Shown piece after piece: positions 1 through 8,391 of a DNA stretch of 31,150 bases. Position 1 is the stretch's first letter. The number at the start of each line of letters is the position of its first letter. Made by a program: the position numbers and the translations under genes. The stretch is from an uncultured Gammaproteobacteria bacterium (GTDB lineage: Bacteria > Pseudomonadota > Gammaproteobacteria > Steroidobacterales > JABDMI01). The notes under the pieces were generated by a model that saw nothing but the letters and a program-made list of their open reading frames with translations, did not search any database and was not told the origin of the DNA. The stretch is from assembly GCA_938039225.1 (NCBI GenBank), contig CALHVH010000052.1:1-31150 (forward strand). Reading direction: 5' to 3'.

Positions 1-1
1 T

Positions 2-133
2 CGTATTGCTCATTTCTTTGAACAATACAAAGCCTTAGAACCCAACAAATGGGTTAAGGTTGATCATTGGGGTGATGCGAAAGAAGCGAAACGATTTATT
101 TCGGAATCTATAGCAAATGCTAAAAAGAAGTAA
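2..133 (+). CDS. ppa: Inorganic pyrophosphatase, C-terminal end (partial)
   Basis: This is the last 43 codons plus stop of a gene that begins before the window. The readable tail (RIAHFFEQYKALE, then NKWVKVDHWGDAKEAK, ending in NAKKK) matches the C-terminus of family I soluble inorganic pyrophosphatases, where a HFF-x-YK helix is followed by a W-V-K-V strand and a WG-x-A-EAK helix. These cytosolic Mg-dependent enzymes hydrolyse pyrophosphate to orthophosphate and pull biosynthetic reactions forward. The catalytic Asp residues lie in the missing N-terminal part, so activity cannot be judged. A strong terminator follows 20 bases after the stop. The assignment rests on the tail alone but is distinctive. 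Confidence 0.85.
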   Translation, partial: RIAHFFEQYKALEPNKWVKVDHWGDAKEAKRFISESIANAKKK

Positions 134-152
134 ATCTTAAATCGTATTGTTT

Positions 153-181
153 AAATAGGAGCTTATGGCTCCTATTTTTTT
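153..181 (+). terminator. Rho-independent terminator after ppa
   Basis: A perfect 10-bp stem pairs 153-162 with 168-177 around the loop TTATG and runs into a T-tract (175-181). It lies between the ppa stop and the bioY start and leaves only 24 bases before the bioY ATG. Confidence 0.9.
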
Positions 182-205
182 ATTAACATTTCGTGCTGGC
201 ATCCG

Positions 206-757
206 ATGAAAAAATTTATCCCTCAGTTACTACTATCACTTTTAGGTTCATGTTTAATTTATATAGCTACGCTAATCAATATTCCTGTACCAGCTACTGA
301 AATACATTTAAGTGCACAAACCTTAGTTATTATTGTACTTGTTGCCTTATTACCAAAGTATTTGGGTGTATTTGCAGTGCTTGGGTATTTAATTGCCGGC
401 CTGGGTGGGATACCCGTTTTTTCAAATTCAGGTCACGGTATTCAACACTTATTGGGGCCAACTGGTGGCTATTTATGTGGGTTTTTTCTGGCAAGTATTT
501 TTATTTCATACAGTTATCAGAAAACTTATTCCAATAAATTTTATTATCATCTAGTAATTAGCATTTCAGCCCATGCGATTATTCTGTTCTTAGGTTGGCT
601 ATGGCTTTCAAAAAACATTGGCTTTAGTAAAGCATTTTTTTCAGGGGTAAAACCATTTATAACGGCAGGGCTCATCAAATCATTGCTTGCCGCTTTAATT
701 ATTTATGGGTTTACAAAGAAAATTACTCGGCTTAAAAAAAATCCTCAGCAAGCTTAA
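206..757 (+). CDS. bioY: BioY-family biotin transporter (ECF S component)
   Basis: This 183-residue, very hydrophobic protein has about six membrane segments and the family signature: LGYLIAGLGGIPVF (59-72) followed by GPTGGYL (84-90). BioY is the substrate-binding S component of ECF biotin importers in the inner membrane. In several bacteria it works alone, in others with the ATPase/EcfT module. No ATPase or EcfT gene is visible here, which suggests solitary operation or a shared module elsewhere. The start has only a weak ribosome-binding sequence (GGCATCCG before ATG). A terminator separates it from ppa, so its promoter must overlap that terminator or it depends on read-through. No BirA-type operator was seen. 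The last codons overlap the terminator of the convergent hydrolase gene. Confidence 0.9.
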   Translation: MKKFIPQLLLSLLGSCLIYIATLINIPVPATEIHLSAQTLVIIVLVALLPKYLGVFAVLGYLIAGLGGIPVFSNSGHGIQHLLGPTGGYLCGFFLASIFISYSYQKTYSNKFYYHLVISISAHAIILFLGWLWLSKNIGFSKAFFSGVKPFITAGLIKSLLAALIIYGFTKKITRLKKNPQQA

Positions 758-770
758 GTTAACTGAGGAT
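733..770 (-). terminator. Rho-independent terminator of the - strand hydrolase gene, overlapping the end of bioY
   Basis: On the - strand an 8-bp stem (ATCCTCAG at 741-748 pairing with CTGAGGAT at 763-770) is followed by a run of seven U (A at 734-740). The run and one stem arm lie inside the last bioY codons, so the convergent genes share this sequence. On the + strand there is no T-run, so it should act mainly on - strand transcripts. Confidence 0.8.
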
Positions 771-794
771 AGTTAAAAACTTAGAGACTATAAG

Positions 795-1766
795 TTAGTG
801 AGCGCTCTGCCCTGCTCCATGATCATGTAAATCTTTATGATCAGGCTGAATAAGTTTTTTACTTTCTGAAGACTCCATAGAGCTCGCGTGAATAAACTTC
901 AATAGTGATTCCGGCTTAATAAAACCATTACCAAATTTTTCATCGTATTTTTTACTGATACCAATTTCTGTGATTTCCTCAATACTTTTACCTTGTTTAT
1001 TGAGAACTTTATAGTTGTTATATATGTCAGCTAACATTGCATGATAAAGCGTAAGCTCGGCTTTATTGGTCATTTTTCCATGCCCAGGAATTATTTGCGT
1101 TTCAGCATCGGATAAGTTAATCACGTTCTCAAGGTTTTGCAGAAAGCCTTGGATAGAACCACCACTGCCCACATCGATGAATGGATAGTTTCCATTAAAC
1201 AATGTGTCGCCCATATGTACGATATTTGCTTTTTTAAAATGAATGATTGCATCACCATCTGTATGTGCATTAGGGACATGAATGACGTTTAGCTCATCGC
1301 CATTTAAATGAAAGTTCACTTGTTCAGTAAAGGTAATAACCGGCAACGCTAGCTGTGGTGAGGCAGGTACTTCACGATTAAAGGCTTTCATGACCTGTTT
1401 AGTACTCATACGCTTTCTGACATTTTCATGCGCGACAATAACACTGCCAGATTTTGCAAAATTTTCATTGCCACCAGTGTGATCACCATGCCAATGTGTA
1501 TTAATAAGAAACTTAACTGGTTGATCTGAAATTTCAGAAATTGCGGCTTTAATTTTGTCACTTAAGGGTGCAAATTGATCATCAATCATGAAAACACCAT
1601 CTTCACCCACAGAGACACCAATATTGCCACCCTGACCTTTTAGCATATAAACACCAGAGCCCAGATCGGTCGTTTCAATGACGACTTCTTGTTGAGCATA
1701 AGACGTGGCACTAACACACAATGCCGATAGCATTAAGCCGAGTAATTTTTGTTTTGAATTCTTCAT
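795..1766 (-). CDS. Periplasmic metallo-beta-lactamase-fold hydrolase
   Basis: This 323-residue protein has a Sec signal peptide (basic start, hydrophobic core, likely cut after SYA at 24). The metallo-beta-lactamase zinc ligands are complete: H91-W-H93-G-D95-H96, H168 (PNAHTDGD), D187 (HMGDTLF) and H229 (PGHG), so a binuclear zinc site is expected. The family covers class B beta-lactamases, glyoxalase II-like enzymes and other exported hydrolases. The substrate cannot be read from sequence, and I do not call it a resistance enzyme. The C-terminal tail (about 308-323) is rich in His and may bind metal. A good Shine-Dalgarno (GGAG, six bases before ATG) supports the start. It lies 58 bases after the asparaginase gene and ends at a terminator, so it may be the last gene of the patatin-asparaginase unit. 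Confidence 0.85.
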   Translation of the reverse strand: MKNSKQKLLGLMLSALCVSATSYAQQEVVIETTDLGSGVYMLKGQGGNIGVSVGEDGVFMIDDQFAPLSDKIKAAISEISDQPVKFLINTHWHGDHTGGNENFAKSGSVIVAHENVRKRMSTKQVMKAFNREVPASPQLALPVITFTEQVNFHLNGDELNVIHVPNAHTDGDAIIHFKKANIVHMGDTLFNGNYPFIDVGSGGSIQGFLQNLENVINLSDAETQIIPGHGKMTNKAELTLYHAMLADIYNNYKVLNKQGKSIEEITEIGISKKYDEKFGNGFIKPESLLKFIHASSMESSESKKLIQPDHKDLHDHGAGQSAH

Positions 1767-1824
1767 ACAAACTCCAATGTTTAATAATCTATTAATTAAA
1801 TAATATACTTCAGCAAAGCTGACC

Positions 1825-2322
1825 CTATAAAGCCACGAATTGTTTCATGGCTTGATCTTTTATAACCTTATCAGCCTCAAAAACCTGTCCATTCATTGTG
1901 ATATAAACGCCCGGGGTAATACTTTGCAAGGCTCCCAGAGCCAAACCGATATTAAAAATAGCATCGGTAGAGCGAAACCTTGCAGGACTGAGCGAACCAG
2001 TAAGCACAATCGTTTTACCTAAAGCGTGCAAATGTTTAGCGGTTTCAGTCATGGTGTCGGTGCCATGAGTAATCAGTATTAAATCTTCTTCACACTCTTC
2101 TACCGCTTTGCGTATTTGTAATCGATCAGTCTCATTAATTTCAAGACTGTCCTTACGAAATAAGGGCAATACTCGATAAGCAATATTAGCCTTCGCTTCT
2201 TCAAGTATTTGTTCAATCACCGGCGAACCAACTTCAAATTCGCTACTGGCATCAAAATATACCTTATCAATAGTTCCGCCAGTGGTAAGAATGCAAATTC
2301 GGTTTTTAGTTTGTTTTGTCAT
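1825..2322 (-). CDS. Short single-domain asparaginase-family protein
   Basis: This 165-residue cytosolic protein corresponds to the N-terminal catalytic domain of type I/II L-asparaginases. TGGTID (14-19) carries the nucleophile-type Thr17. HGTDTM (86-91) carries the second Thr-Asp pair, and K104 with VLTGS follows. Classic asparaginases are about 330 residues with a second domain completing the active site. Here the frame ends cleanly in TAG just after NGQVFEADKVIKD. From memory, short 160-residue members occur intact in several gammaproteobacteria, so this is probably natural length rather than a truncation. Asparagine hydrolysis is plausible but unproven without the C-terminal domain. The gene follows the patatin gene by 23 bases with no clear Shine-Dalgarno, suggesting cotranscription. 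Confidence 0.8.
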   Translation of the reverse strand: MTKQTKNRICILTTGGTIDKVYFDASSEFEVGSPVIEQILEEAKANIAYRVLPLFRKDSLEINETDRLQIRKAVEECEEDLILITHGTDTMTETAKHLHALGKTIVLTGSLSPARFRSTDAIFNIGLALGALQSITPGVYITMNGQVFEADKVIKDQAMKQFVAL

Positions 2323-2345
2323 ATAGATACAAAGTATTGTTGTAG

Positions 2346-4577
2346 TTAGTTTTCAAAAGGCTGTCCTAATATTAAATGGAAGGCGCGGCTTCCTTGATCA
2401 GCATAACCGTATGCTAACATTACCGCACCTAATGGTGTGTCAAAGCCCCAAAAGAGAGAACCAGAATAACGTAACTCGCCTAAATCAAAGCCCTGCCCAT
2501 CTTCCCAAGCATTACCAGTTTCTAAACTTAATCCAAGGCTTCCAGGCACAGCAATTTCAATTGGGCGGGAATACATAAATCTGGCTAAAGCGATTCTATC
2601 ACCACGTAGTTCGCGTCTTTGCAGTCCTGATAAACGTCCAAACCCACCTAAGAAAAACTCATCATAGGCTGGAATATCTCCACTAAGACTACTACCTAAT
2701 TCAAAACCTACATTATAAGTATGCTTACTCGTGGTCCATACTTTAGTAAGAGCAAGGCTAGCACTGTCGTATTCGACATCTGAACCTAAACCCTCTAATT
2801 CGGAGCGATATTTAAACTGACCTAAAAAACCATCTTTGGCAAAATACGGATCATCCAAACTGTCACGAACAATATTAAAATGCACACCAGCTTGATTTAA
2901 ATTTACTTTTGGAATCACGCTAGCATCACCAATACGAGGCTCGCCATCAACTCTATCGTAATGTACGCCAACACGTAATTGTGTGTCTGCCCTAAGATAG
3001 TAACCGTAGTCCACAGCTAAATCAGCTCGTCTAAGTGTATATTCTGTAATACGTTTTTCGTTGGCAAAAAAATCAATATTCTCTTCGGACAAAGAAAGAC
3101 GTGGAGCTATAAACTGATTGCCTAAATAATTTATTGGTTGATAAAACTCAGTTGTCAGAAAACGATCCGAACCAATAGAGATTTCATTACTCCACTCAGC
3201 ACCTAATTTGTTAACTTGAGTCCAACGATGATTGGCAATCAGGTTATTCCTATTGCCTCCTTCAAAATCGTCTTCTACTTTTAAGCCAAATCTAAAATAA
3301 TTGGGTCCCCAAGGCTTTTCTTTCACTTTTATCACTAAAGTAGATTGCTCTCCCTTTTCAATCACTTCAAAATCTACTGACTCAAATTCATCAATTGCGT
3401 ATATGTTTTCCAAGTCATTTTCTAATTGGGTAAAATTCAGAAAACCTGTGTCTTTTAACTGCATACGAGCTTTAATTTGAGCACTACTCACTCTGTCATT
3501 ACCTTTTATTTCAATGCCATCAATATCTGGAATAGAAATAAAACTTCGTCTTTGTGTTGTAAGCCACTCGGCATAACTTTGTTCATCAATCTGGTAATCC
3601 AGCAATCGATTTAAAGACTCTGTGGTAGCAGCATAACCAATAGGAATAAGACTACTGGCTTCAGCAAAATTAGTAGACGCAAAATCACCTAACTCAGGTT
3701 TGATGAGTACATCCCCAGGCTCAAGAGCGGCTATAGAACGATCGATGTTTTGTTGAATAAGTACATTGACCGTTTGTACCGTCAAACCCACAATACTGCC
3801 GAGTTTTTCTAAACTATAAATTTCAGAGCCAATATTTACGGCAATTACATGATCAACGCCAAGTCGCTGTGCTATTTCAACCGGTAAGTTTGAGACTAAT
3901 CCACCATCAACCAATAAATCACCATCTCGATTAACCGGGGTAAAGGCTCCTGGTACCGCCATACTGGCTCTGAGTGCTGTAGACAAGTCTCCATCTTCTA
4001 TGACCACCATACCGCCTGATTCTATATTGGTGGTTACCGCTCGAAATGGAATAGCTAAATTATCAAAGTGTCCTACATTATCGGCTCGCAAAACTTCTGA
4101 ACGAAGAATGAAACTGAGCTTATTTCCACTAATTAATCCCTGCGGTAAACGTACCTTTGAGTCTTTTATACCCATCTCAAAGCCCAATAGGTATTTTCTA
4201 TCGTCACTTTTACGACGATAAGACAGTAAATCACGGCGTGGACTGGGGCTAAGTGCTGCGTCCCAATCGGTATTCTCAACAATATATTCCAGTTCTTCTG
4301 GAGAAACGCCCGCAGCATACAAGCCGCCAACGATAGACCCCATACTGGTACCAACGATCACATCAACTGGAATGCGGTTTTCTTCAAGCGCTTTTAGTAC
4401 TCCAATATGAGCCGCTCCCCTAGCCCCGCCACCACTTAAAACTAAACCAATTTTTGGTCTAGTTTGCTTAGTTACTTGATGCAGTGAACTAGCTTCATCT
4501 ATTGATTCTGAAGCTGACAGAGAAGAACCAAGCCAGGTAAATGAAATGATAAAAATACTAATCAATACAAAACGCAT
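2346..4577 (-). CDS. Patatin-like phospholipase with POTRA and outer-membrane barrel (type Vd, PlpD-like)
   Basis: This 743-residue protein has a signal peptide (1 to about 22) and a patatin lipase domain at about 40-330. The oxyanion loop is GGGARG (49-54), the nucleophile elbow GTSMG has Ser78, and the catalytic Asp is in DGG (224-226), so the Ser-Asp dyad is intact. A POTRA-like segment (about 350-420) and an Omp85/BamA-type beta-barrel (about 425-743) rich in alternating aromatic and glycine strands follow. This order matches PlpD-type (type Vd) autotransporters, in which the barrel anchors the patatin domain at the outer membrane. It probably cleaves phospholipid or lysophospholipid. The C-terminus (GQPFEN) does not end in the usual aromatic residue. 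AGGA eight bases before ATG supports the start. It leads a probable operon with the asparaginase. Confidence 0.9.
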   Translation of the reverse strand: MRFVLISIFIISFTWLGSSLSASESIDEASSLHQVTKQTRPKIGLVLSGGGARGAAHIGVLKALEENRIPVDVIVGTSMGSIVGGLYAAGVSPEELEYIVENTDWDAALSPSPRRDLLSYRRKSDDRKYLLGFEMGIKDSKVRLPQGLISGNKLSFILRSEVLRADNVGHFDNLAIPFRAVTTNIESGGMVVIEDGDLSTALRASMAVPGAFTPVNRDGDLLVDGGLVSNLPVEIAQRLGVDHVIAVNIGSEIYSLEKLGSIVGLTVQTVNVLIQQNIDRSIAALEPGDVLIKPELGDFASTNFAEASSLIPIGYAATTESLNRLLDYQIDEQSYAEWLTTQRRSFISIPDIDGIEIKGNDRVSSAQIKARMQLKDTGFLNFTQLENDLENIYAIDEFESVDFEVIEKGEQSTLVIKVKEKPWGPNYFRFGLKVEDDFEGGNRNNLIANHRWTQVNKLGAEWSNEISIGSDRFLTTEFYQPINYLGNQFIAPRLSLSEENIDFFANEKRITEYTLRRADLAVDYGYYLRADTQLRVGVHYDRVDGEPRIGDASVIPKVNLNQAGVHFNIVRDSLDDPYFAKDGFLGQFKYRSELEGLGSDVEYDSASLALTKVWTTSKHTYNVGFELGSSLSGDIPAYDEFFLGGFGRLSGLQRRELRGDRIALARFMYSRPIEIAVPGSLGLSLETGNAWEDGQGFDLGELRYSGSLFWGFDTPLGAVMLAYGYADQGSRAFHLILGQPFEN

Positions 4578-4635
4578 GTGTTTTCCTAAAGATTCATGAC
4601 AGTGATAATCGTGAGGGCTATTTTAGAGCCTGAAA

Positions 4636-4662
4636 TAAAAAAAAACCATGGCATTGCCATGG
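4636..4662 (-). terminator. Rho-independent terminator of the degV-family gene
   Basis: A 7-bp stem (CCATGGC pairing with GCCATGG, 4646-4652 with 4656-4662) is followed on the - strand by nine U (A at 4637-4645). It starts 30 bases after the DegV stop and separates that gene from the downstream patatin gene. Confidence 0.88.
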
Positions 4663-4692
4663 ATTAGGACAAGAAATATGATAAAACTAAAT

Positions 4693-5625
4693 TTAATCAA
4701 TAGTGGCATAGCCCAGACAAAAGGCACCTGGTCCTAAATTAATGCCTGCCGTTGTACTCATGACTGCCATAGTACTTTGTATGTCATTTTTTTCAGCGTG
4801 TTTTATAAAACTTTTATAATCATCCCGTGAAGTAATCACATTTGGATCTCCGGCATAACTCATGCAAACAACAGGAACTTTCAAACCATCATCGATTGCC
4901 TTTTTGGCCTGCTCAAAAAGCTTGGTAACGGTTGCATCAAAACCCTTGCCTTTATCGTGTGCATAAGTTTCACCTTGATGAGCGCACATAATTGGCTTTA
5001 TATCTAAACCCTTTGCGAGCAAATACTTCATAGCCCCCAAACTCTTATCCCCTTTACGTCTGGCATTATTACGCAAGTAATACAAATCATTGGGTACTAA
5101 AAATCCGTAAGTATGTTTAGTGAGTTCCTCAATACGTGGGCGAAGTTTGTCAAAAGCCACTTTCTCTTCTTTGATTAATCTTATGGTTTCGTATGCAATT
5201 ACCGCCTCACCACAAAATAAACTTTTTGTATCAATCACTCGTAAGGAAAACGAACCTTTGATTCCGGCGTCTCTACGTTTTTGTCGATAGCCACGCAAAA
5301 TAGCAAAAGATGCCTTGGTTGCATTTTCAAAGATTGGACTGCGAGTTGAAGTTAAAGATAAGACTAAAACGCGATCGTACTTAAGCACGAGCTCATCTAA
5401 GAACCAATTTTTAATTTGATTGACCGTGTAAGGTCCAGTATTAGCCTCTAAGTCTTTATCCGCTAAATAATTTCTATAAAACTGTTGTGTTGCTTCTGGA
5501 TCTCGAACATCAACAAATTCACTATCTTCAAACTTAAGACTAATGGGCATGATATTCAAGTCATTCGCTTGAATATACGATCTGGGCAAATCTGCTGATG
5601 AGCAAATTACAACACCAACTTTCAT
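4693..5625 (-). CDS. DegV family fatty-acid-binding-type protein
   Basis: This 310-residue soluble protein has the two-domain DegV layout. The N-terminal strand VVICSSADLP (5-14) corresponds to the family T-D-S-x-x-D-L motif, the region LSLTSTRSPIFENA is the ligand loop, and NDLYYLRNNARRKG matches the family DxLxYLxxxGR segment. DegV proteins bind a fatty acid, and in Gram-positive bacteria some (FakB) present it to the kinase FakA. No FakA partner is visible here. The first motif is altered (Cys8 where Thr is usual) and the ligand loop lacks the usual LSGTY pattern, so the ligand may differ. A strong Shine-Dalgarno (AAGGAG six bases before ATG) fixes the start. It is a single-gene unit ending at its own terminator. 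Confidence 0.85.
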   Translation of the reverse strand: MKVGVVICSSADLPRSYIQANDLNIMPISLKFEDSEFVDVRDPEATQQFYRNYLADKDLEANTGPYTVNQIKNWFLDELVLKYDRVLVLSLTSTRSPIFENATKASFAILRGYRQKRRDAGIKGSFSLRVIDTKSLFCGEAVIAYETIRLIKEEKVAFDKLRPRIEELTKHTYGFLVPNDLYYLRNNARRKGDKSLGAMKYLLAKGLDIKPIMCAHQGETYAHDKGKGFDATVTKLFEQAKKAIDDGLKVPVVCMSYAGDPNVITSRDDYKSFIKHAEKNDIQSTMAVMSTTAGINLGPGAFCLGYATID

Positions 5626-5753
5626 AAGAGCTCCTTAATTCATTTATTTTTATATTTCTATATCTTAAATGTACTAAAAACAGACGCTTAACGCTAGTTT
5701 TTAAGTAATTAAATGAAATTTTTCAATTCGGTTTTAGTACGTTTTGCAGCATG

Positions 5754-5787
5754 AAAAAAGAAAATATTTTTGTGCGAATGCACAAAA
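5754..5787 (-). terminator. Probable terminator downstream of the phoQ-like gene
   Basis: A perfect 8-bp stem TTTTGTGC/GCACAAAA (5768-5775 with 5780-5787, loop of four) is followed on the - strand by a U-rich stretch interrupted by A and C (5754-5767). It lies about 80 bases after the kinase stop. Because the palindrome is symmetric and the U-tract imperfect, a protein-binding site is an alternative. Confidence 0.5.
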
Positions 5788-5867
5788 TTGAGAAAGTGCT
5801 GAGTGTTTAGCAAAACAAATGTGTTATAGAATTAAACAAAAGTTCTATTCACAGTCGTTTATTTCCC

Positions 5868-7214
5868 TCAAAATGCTGAAAATAATGCCGTAAATTTGGC
5901 TCCACCCAGCGTACTGTCAGAAATTTGCAACGCTCCTTGATAACTTTGAGTTATTTCTTTAACCACTGAGAGACCGATTCCATGACCTGGTGTAGATTCA
6001 TCCGCTCGCTTACCACGTTGCATAATGATGCTTTTTTGCGAATCCGTCACTCCTTTACCATCATCCTCTATGATTACTTTTAAGCCACTTCGTTTATCAT
6101 TTTGCGCCAAAGAAACGGCAGAAATCGAAACTGTGGATTTTGACCATTTACACGCATTATCCAACAGATTGCCAATAACTTCAGTCAAATCACCTTTATC
6201 GCCATAAAATAACACACTGGGTTCAACCTGATTATCAAATACTAAATTTTTGTCGGCATAGACTTTTTTCAAAGCTGAAATAATGTCACTACTGACATTA
6301 GAAACACTCACTGGTTCTAATCCAAGCGTAACTTGCCCCACTGTTGCTGCACGCTTTAATTGATAACCAACAATATCATTCATGACCTTAACTTGCTCAA
6401 AAATTACTTTTTTATTGGCTTCTTTAGATTCGGTAGTAGCTTGGATTACTGCGAGAGGTGTTTTTAGACTGTGTGCTAAATTACCTAAGGTATTTTGATA
6501 ACGCTCCATTCGAGAACGCTCAGCTTTAATTAATGCATTGGTATTAGTGGTGACACCTTGTAACTCCGTCGGGTAGTCAGCACTTAAGAGATCACGCTTT
6601 CCCTGATCGATTTCACTGACTTCGTTGGCAATTTTACGTAAAGGCATCAATATCCATCGCATTAACGAAGCTTGAATGGCAACTAAACAAACAACCAAAA
6701 ATGCAAACCAGCTAAACATACGAGTACGAAAGGTTTTCAATTGAGCATAATAGGGTTCTAAACTTTCGGCAGTAGTAAAAACAAAAGATTGATATTTATC
6801 GGTATCAATTTCCCACTCAACTCCTAGTGATTGTTGAAAGTAATCTTGTTCACTATAGCTACGTTTTGAGAAGGAATTTTGGCCAATTGGATTATTGTCA
6901 AATTTTGCATCTTGCATGCCTACAGCAGATTCAGATTTCCAGATTTGATTTTCATCATTATTAACAAACCCCAATAGCCCTGAACCCGGAGTCATAAAGC
7001 GTGCTTCAGGTAATGTCTCTGGCATAGAAAATTGACCCTCAGCGTCTATTTCGGCTGATGACATTAATAATATTAATTGGGTGTTTAAGCGTTCTGCGGT
7101 CGAGTCTTCTGCTGCTCTACGAAACACACCATCCAGAATCACTGCAGTAATAGTTAGTGCAATAATAAGTAATATACTGAGAGCTGTTAGGAGTCGCGCT
7201 GACAGTGAACGCAT
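5868..7214 (-). CDS. PhoQ-like sensor histidine kinase
   Basis: This 448-residue inner-membrane kinase has TM1 at about 7-29, a periplasmic domain at 30-165, TM2 at about 167-188, a HAMP linker after it, and a HisKA domain with H248 in the PhoQ-typical sequence NLAHSLKTPLAVIQ. The HATPase region has the N-box (NLLDNACKWS, N349/N353), G1 DDGKG (384-388) and G2 GHGIGLS (411-417). The H-box context, the GYQLKRA segment and the W-S-K after the N-box all resemble PhoQ. The periplasmic domain lacks the dense Asp/Glu cluster that senses divalent cations in enterobacterial PhoQ, so its signal may differ. The start is three bases after the regulator stop, giving tight coupling. It autophosphorylates and passes phosphate to the upstream-encoded regulator. 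Confidence 0.88.
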   Translation of the reverse strand: MRSLSARLLTALSILLIIALTITAVILDGVFRRAAEDSTAERLNTQLILLMSSAEIDAEGQFSMPETLPEARFMTPGSGLLGFVNNDENQIWKSESAVGMQDAKFDNNPIGQNSFSKRSYSEQDYFQQSLGVEWEIDTDKYQSFVFTTAESLEPYYAQLKTFRTRMFSWFAFLVVCLVAIQASLMRWILMPLRKIANEVSEIDQGKRDLLSADYPTELQGVTTNTNALIKAERSRMERYQNTLGNLAHSLKTPLAVIQATTESKEANKKVIFEQVKVMNDIVGYQLKRAATVGQVTLGLEPVSVSNVSSDIISALKKVYADKNLVFDNQVEPSVLFYGDKGDLTEVIGNLLDNACKWSKSTVSISAVSLAQNDKRSGLKVIIEDDGKGVTDSQKSIIMQRGKRADESTPGHGIGLSVVKEITQSYQGALQISDSTLGGAKFTALFSAF

Positions 7215-7217
7215 TAA

Positions 7218-7910
7218 TTATTCTTCTTCGTCACTTTTGCGTTTAAGAGTTAAGCGATACCCACGACCACGTATGGTTTCTATCGGTTTAACGCTGTTTT
7301 GCGGATCCAGTTTTTTGCGTAAGCGACCAACAAAAACCTCAATCACATTACTATCGCGTTCATAGTCTTGTGAATAAAGGTGCTCGGTAAGTTCTGTTTT
7401 AGAAATCACCTTGCCAGCATTGACCATAAGATAATGTAAAACTTGATATTCGTATGAAGTTAGCTCAACGGTTTCATCATCTACCGAGACAGTTTCACTT
7501 CTTGTATCTAAGGCAATAGGACCACATTGCATAACCGGTTGTGCCCAACCGCCTGCACGTCTAATTAAGGCATTAACTCGTGCTTCGACTTCAGGAAGAT
7601 GAAACGGTTTTGTAACATAATCATCAGCACCCGCTTGCAAACCCTCAACTTTATCTTGCCAAGAATCACGAGCGGTTAAAATTAAAATAGGAAATTGTTT
7701 ACCAGCCTCACGTAACTGCTTAATAACGTCAATGCCCGATATCTCTGGCAGACCTAAATCGATGATTCCAATATCTGCATCAAACTCTTTACCTAAATAT
7801 AAACCTTCTTGGCCATCTAGTGCGGTATCAATCACAAAACCTGAGTCTTTAAAATGTGTACTTAAGGATTCATTTAAATTTTGATCATCTTCTATAATTA
7901 ACATTCGCAT
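7218..7910 (-). CDS. PhoP-like OmpR-family response regulator
   Basis: This 230-residue cytosolic regulator has a receiver domain at about 1-118 and a winged-helix Trans_reg_C domain at about 130-225. The acidic pocket is D8/D9, the phosphoacceptor D51 (IIDLGLP), the switch Thr79 and the conserved Lys101 (VTKPFH). The DNA-binding domain has the expected VISKTELTEHLY, SNVIEVFVGRLRKKL and ETIRGRGYRL segments. Order and sequence match PhoP. A Shine-Dalgarno (AAGGA) precedes the ATG. The gene lies 28 bases after the PepSY gene and three before the kinase, consistent with one operon. I searched upstream of the PepSY and glycine-zipper genes for a PhoP box (paired TGTTTA) and found no convincing pair. 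Confidence 0.9.
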   Translation of the reverse strand: MRMLIIEDDQNLNESLSTHFKDSGFVIDTALDGQEGLYLGKEFDADIGIIDLGLPEISGIDVIKQLREAGKQFPILILTARDSWQDKVEGLQAGADDYVTKPFHLPEVEARVNALIRRAGGWAQPVMQCGPIALDTRSETVSVDDETVELTSYEYQVLHYLMVNAGKVISKTELTEHLYSQDYERDSNVIEVFVGRLRKKLDPQNSVKPIETIRGRGYRLTLKRKSDEEE

Positions 7911-7938
7911 TGAAGAGTTCCTTTATCAGTCTATTAAT

Positions 7939-8346
7939 TTACAGTCTACGTCCACTTACGCCATCATAGCGATAAGTTTTTACACGTTTGTCATCTGACA
8001 ATATACGAATCGTATGTACAGGTTGCCCGTTACGCCATGAAGTTTGGGCCTTAATTACACGCCCACCAGATTGGCTACGCGCTCTTCTTGCGGCTTGATC
8101 TAAACTAAAACGAATTTTAGCTCGTTCGATATTACGGCTACGACTACGTTTTCGATCGATTAAGTCTTTTTGTACTTTAGGCTTATCGACTTCAAGTTGG
8201 GCAAAGATATTGTCTGCATCTTTAAGTAAACCAAAATCGGCTGAAAGTTGAGTACTAAAATTCAGGCATACCATTAGCAACACTGCCGATAAGATTTTCG
8301 GCAGCGTTTTAAGAAGCTTTGATTTTGATTTAGTTGAATCTCTCAT
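7939..8346 (-). CDS. Small periplasmic PepSY-domain protein
   Basis: This 135-residue, strongly basic protein has an N-terminal signal sequence (basic 1-15, hydrophobic 16-35, cut near LSA). The C-terminal 60 residues fit the PepSY fold: a helix (SLDQAARRARSQSGG), a strand (VIKAQTSWRNG), a strand with the conserved dyad region (VHTIRILSDD) and a final YRYDGVSGRRL, resembling the x-V-D-x-x-(S/T)-G ending of the family. PepSY domains are linked to control of proteases or sensor kinases in the periplasm. Placement directly upstream of a PhoPQ-like pair is common for such proteins and suggests it modulates or is induced by the kinase. No good Shine-Dalgarno is visible. The direct function is not known. 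Confidence 0.75.
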   Translation of the reverse strand: MRDSTKSKSKLLKTLPKILSAVLLMVCLNFSTQLSADFGLLKDADNIFAQLEVDKPKVQKDLIDRKRSRSRNIERAKIRFSLDQAARRARSQSGGRVIKAQTSWRNGQPVHTIRILSDDKRVKTYRYDGVSGRRL

Positions 8347-8391
8347 AGCAATATTGTACTTGTTTAAAGTGAATTAATTAAGCTTTTCTAT

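Noticed and set aside
795..1766. Calling the MBL-fold protein a metallo-beta-lactamase resistance gene
   Set aside because: The zinc motif is shared by many hydrolases, and nothing in the sequence points specifically to beta-lactam cleavage.
1825..2322. Asparaginase as a pseudogene
   Set aside because: The frame is open, the motifs are intact and the stop is clean. I see no remains of the second domain in any frame downstream before the next gene 58 bases away.
5826..5848. Hairpin ATAGAATT/AGTTCTAT as a terminator of the kinase gene
   Set aside because: It has one wobble pair and no U-run. The hairpin at 5768-5787 is a better candidate.
8347..8391. PhoP box upstream of the PepSY gene (a TGTTTA near 8355)
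   Set aside because: There is only one half-site, on the opposite strand, and no matching direct repeat at the required spacing.
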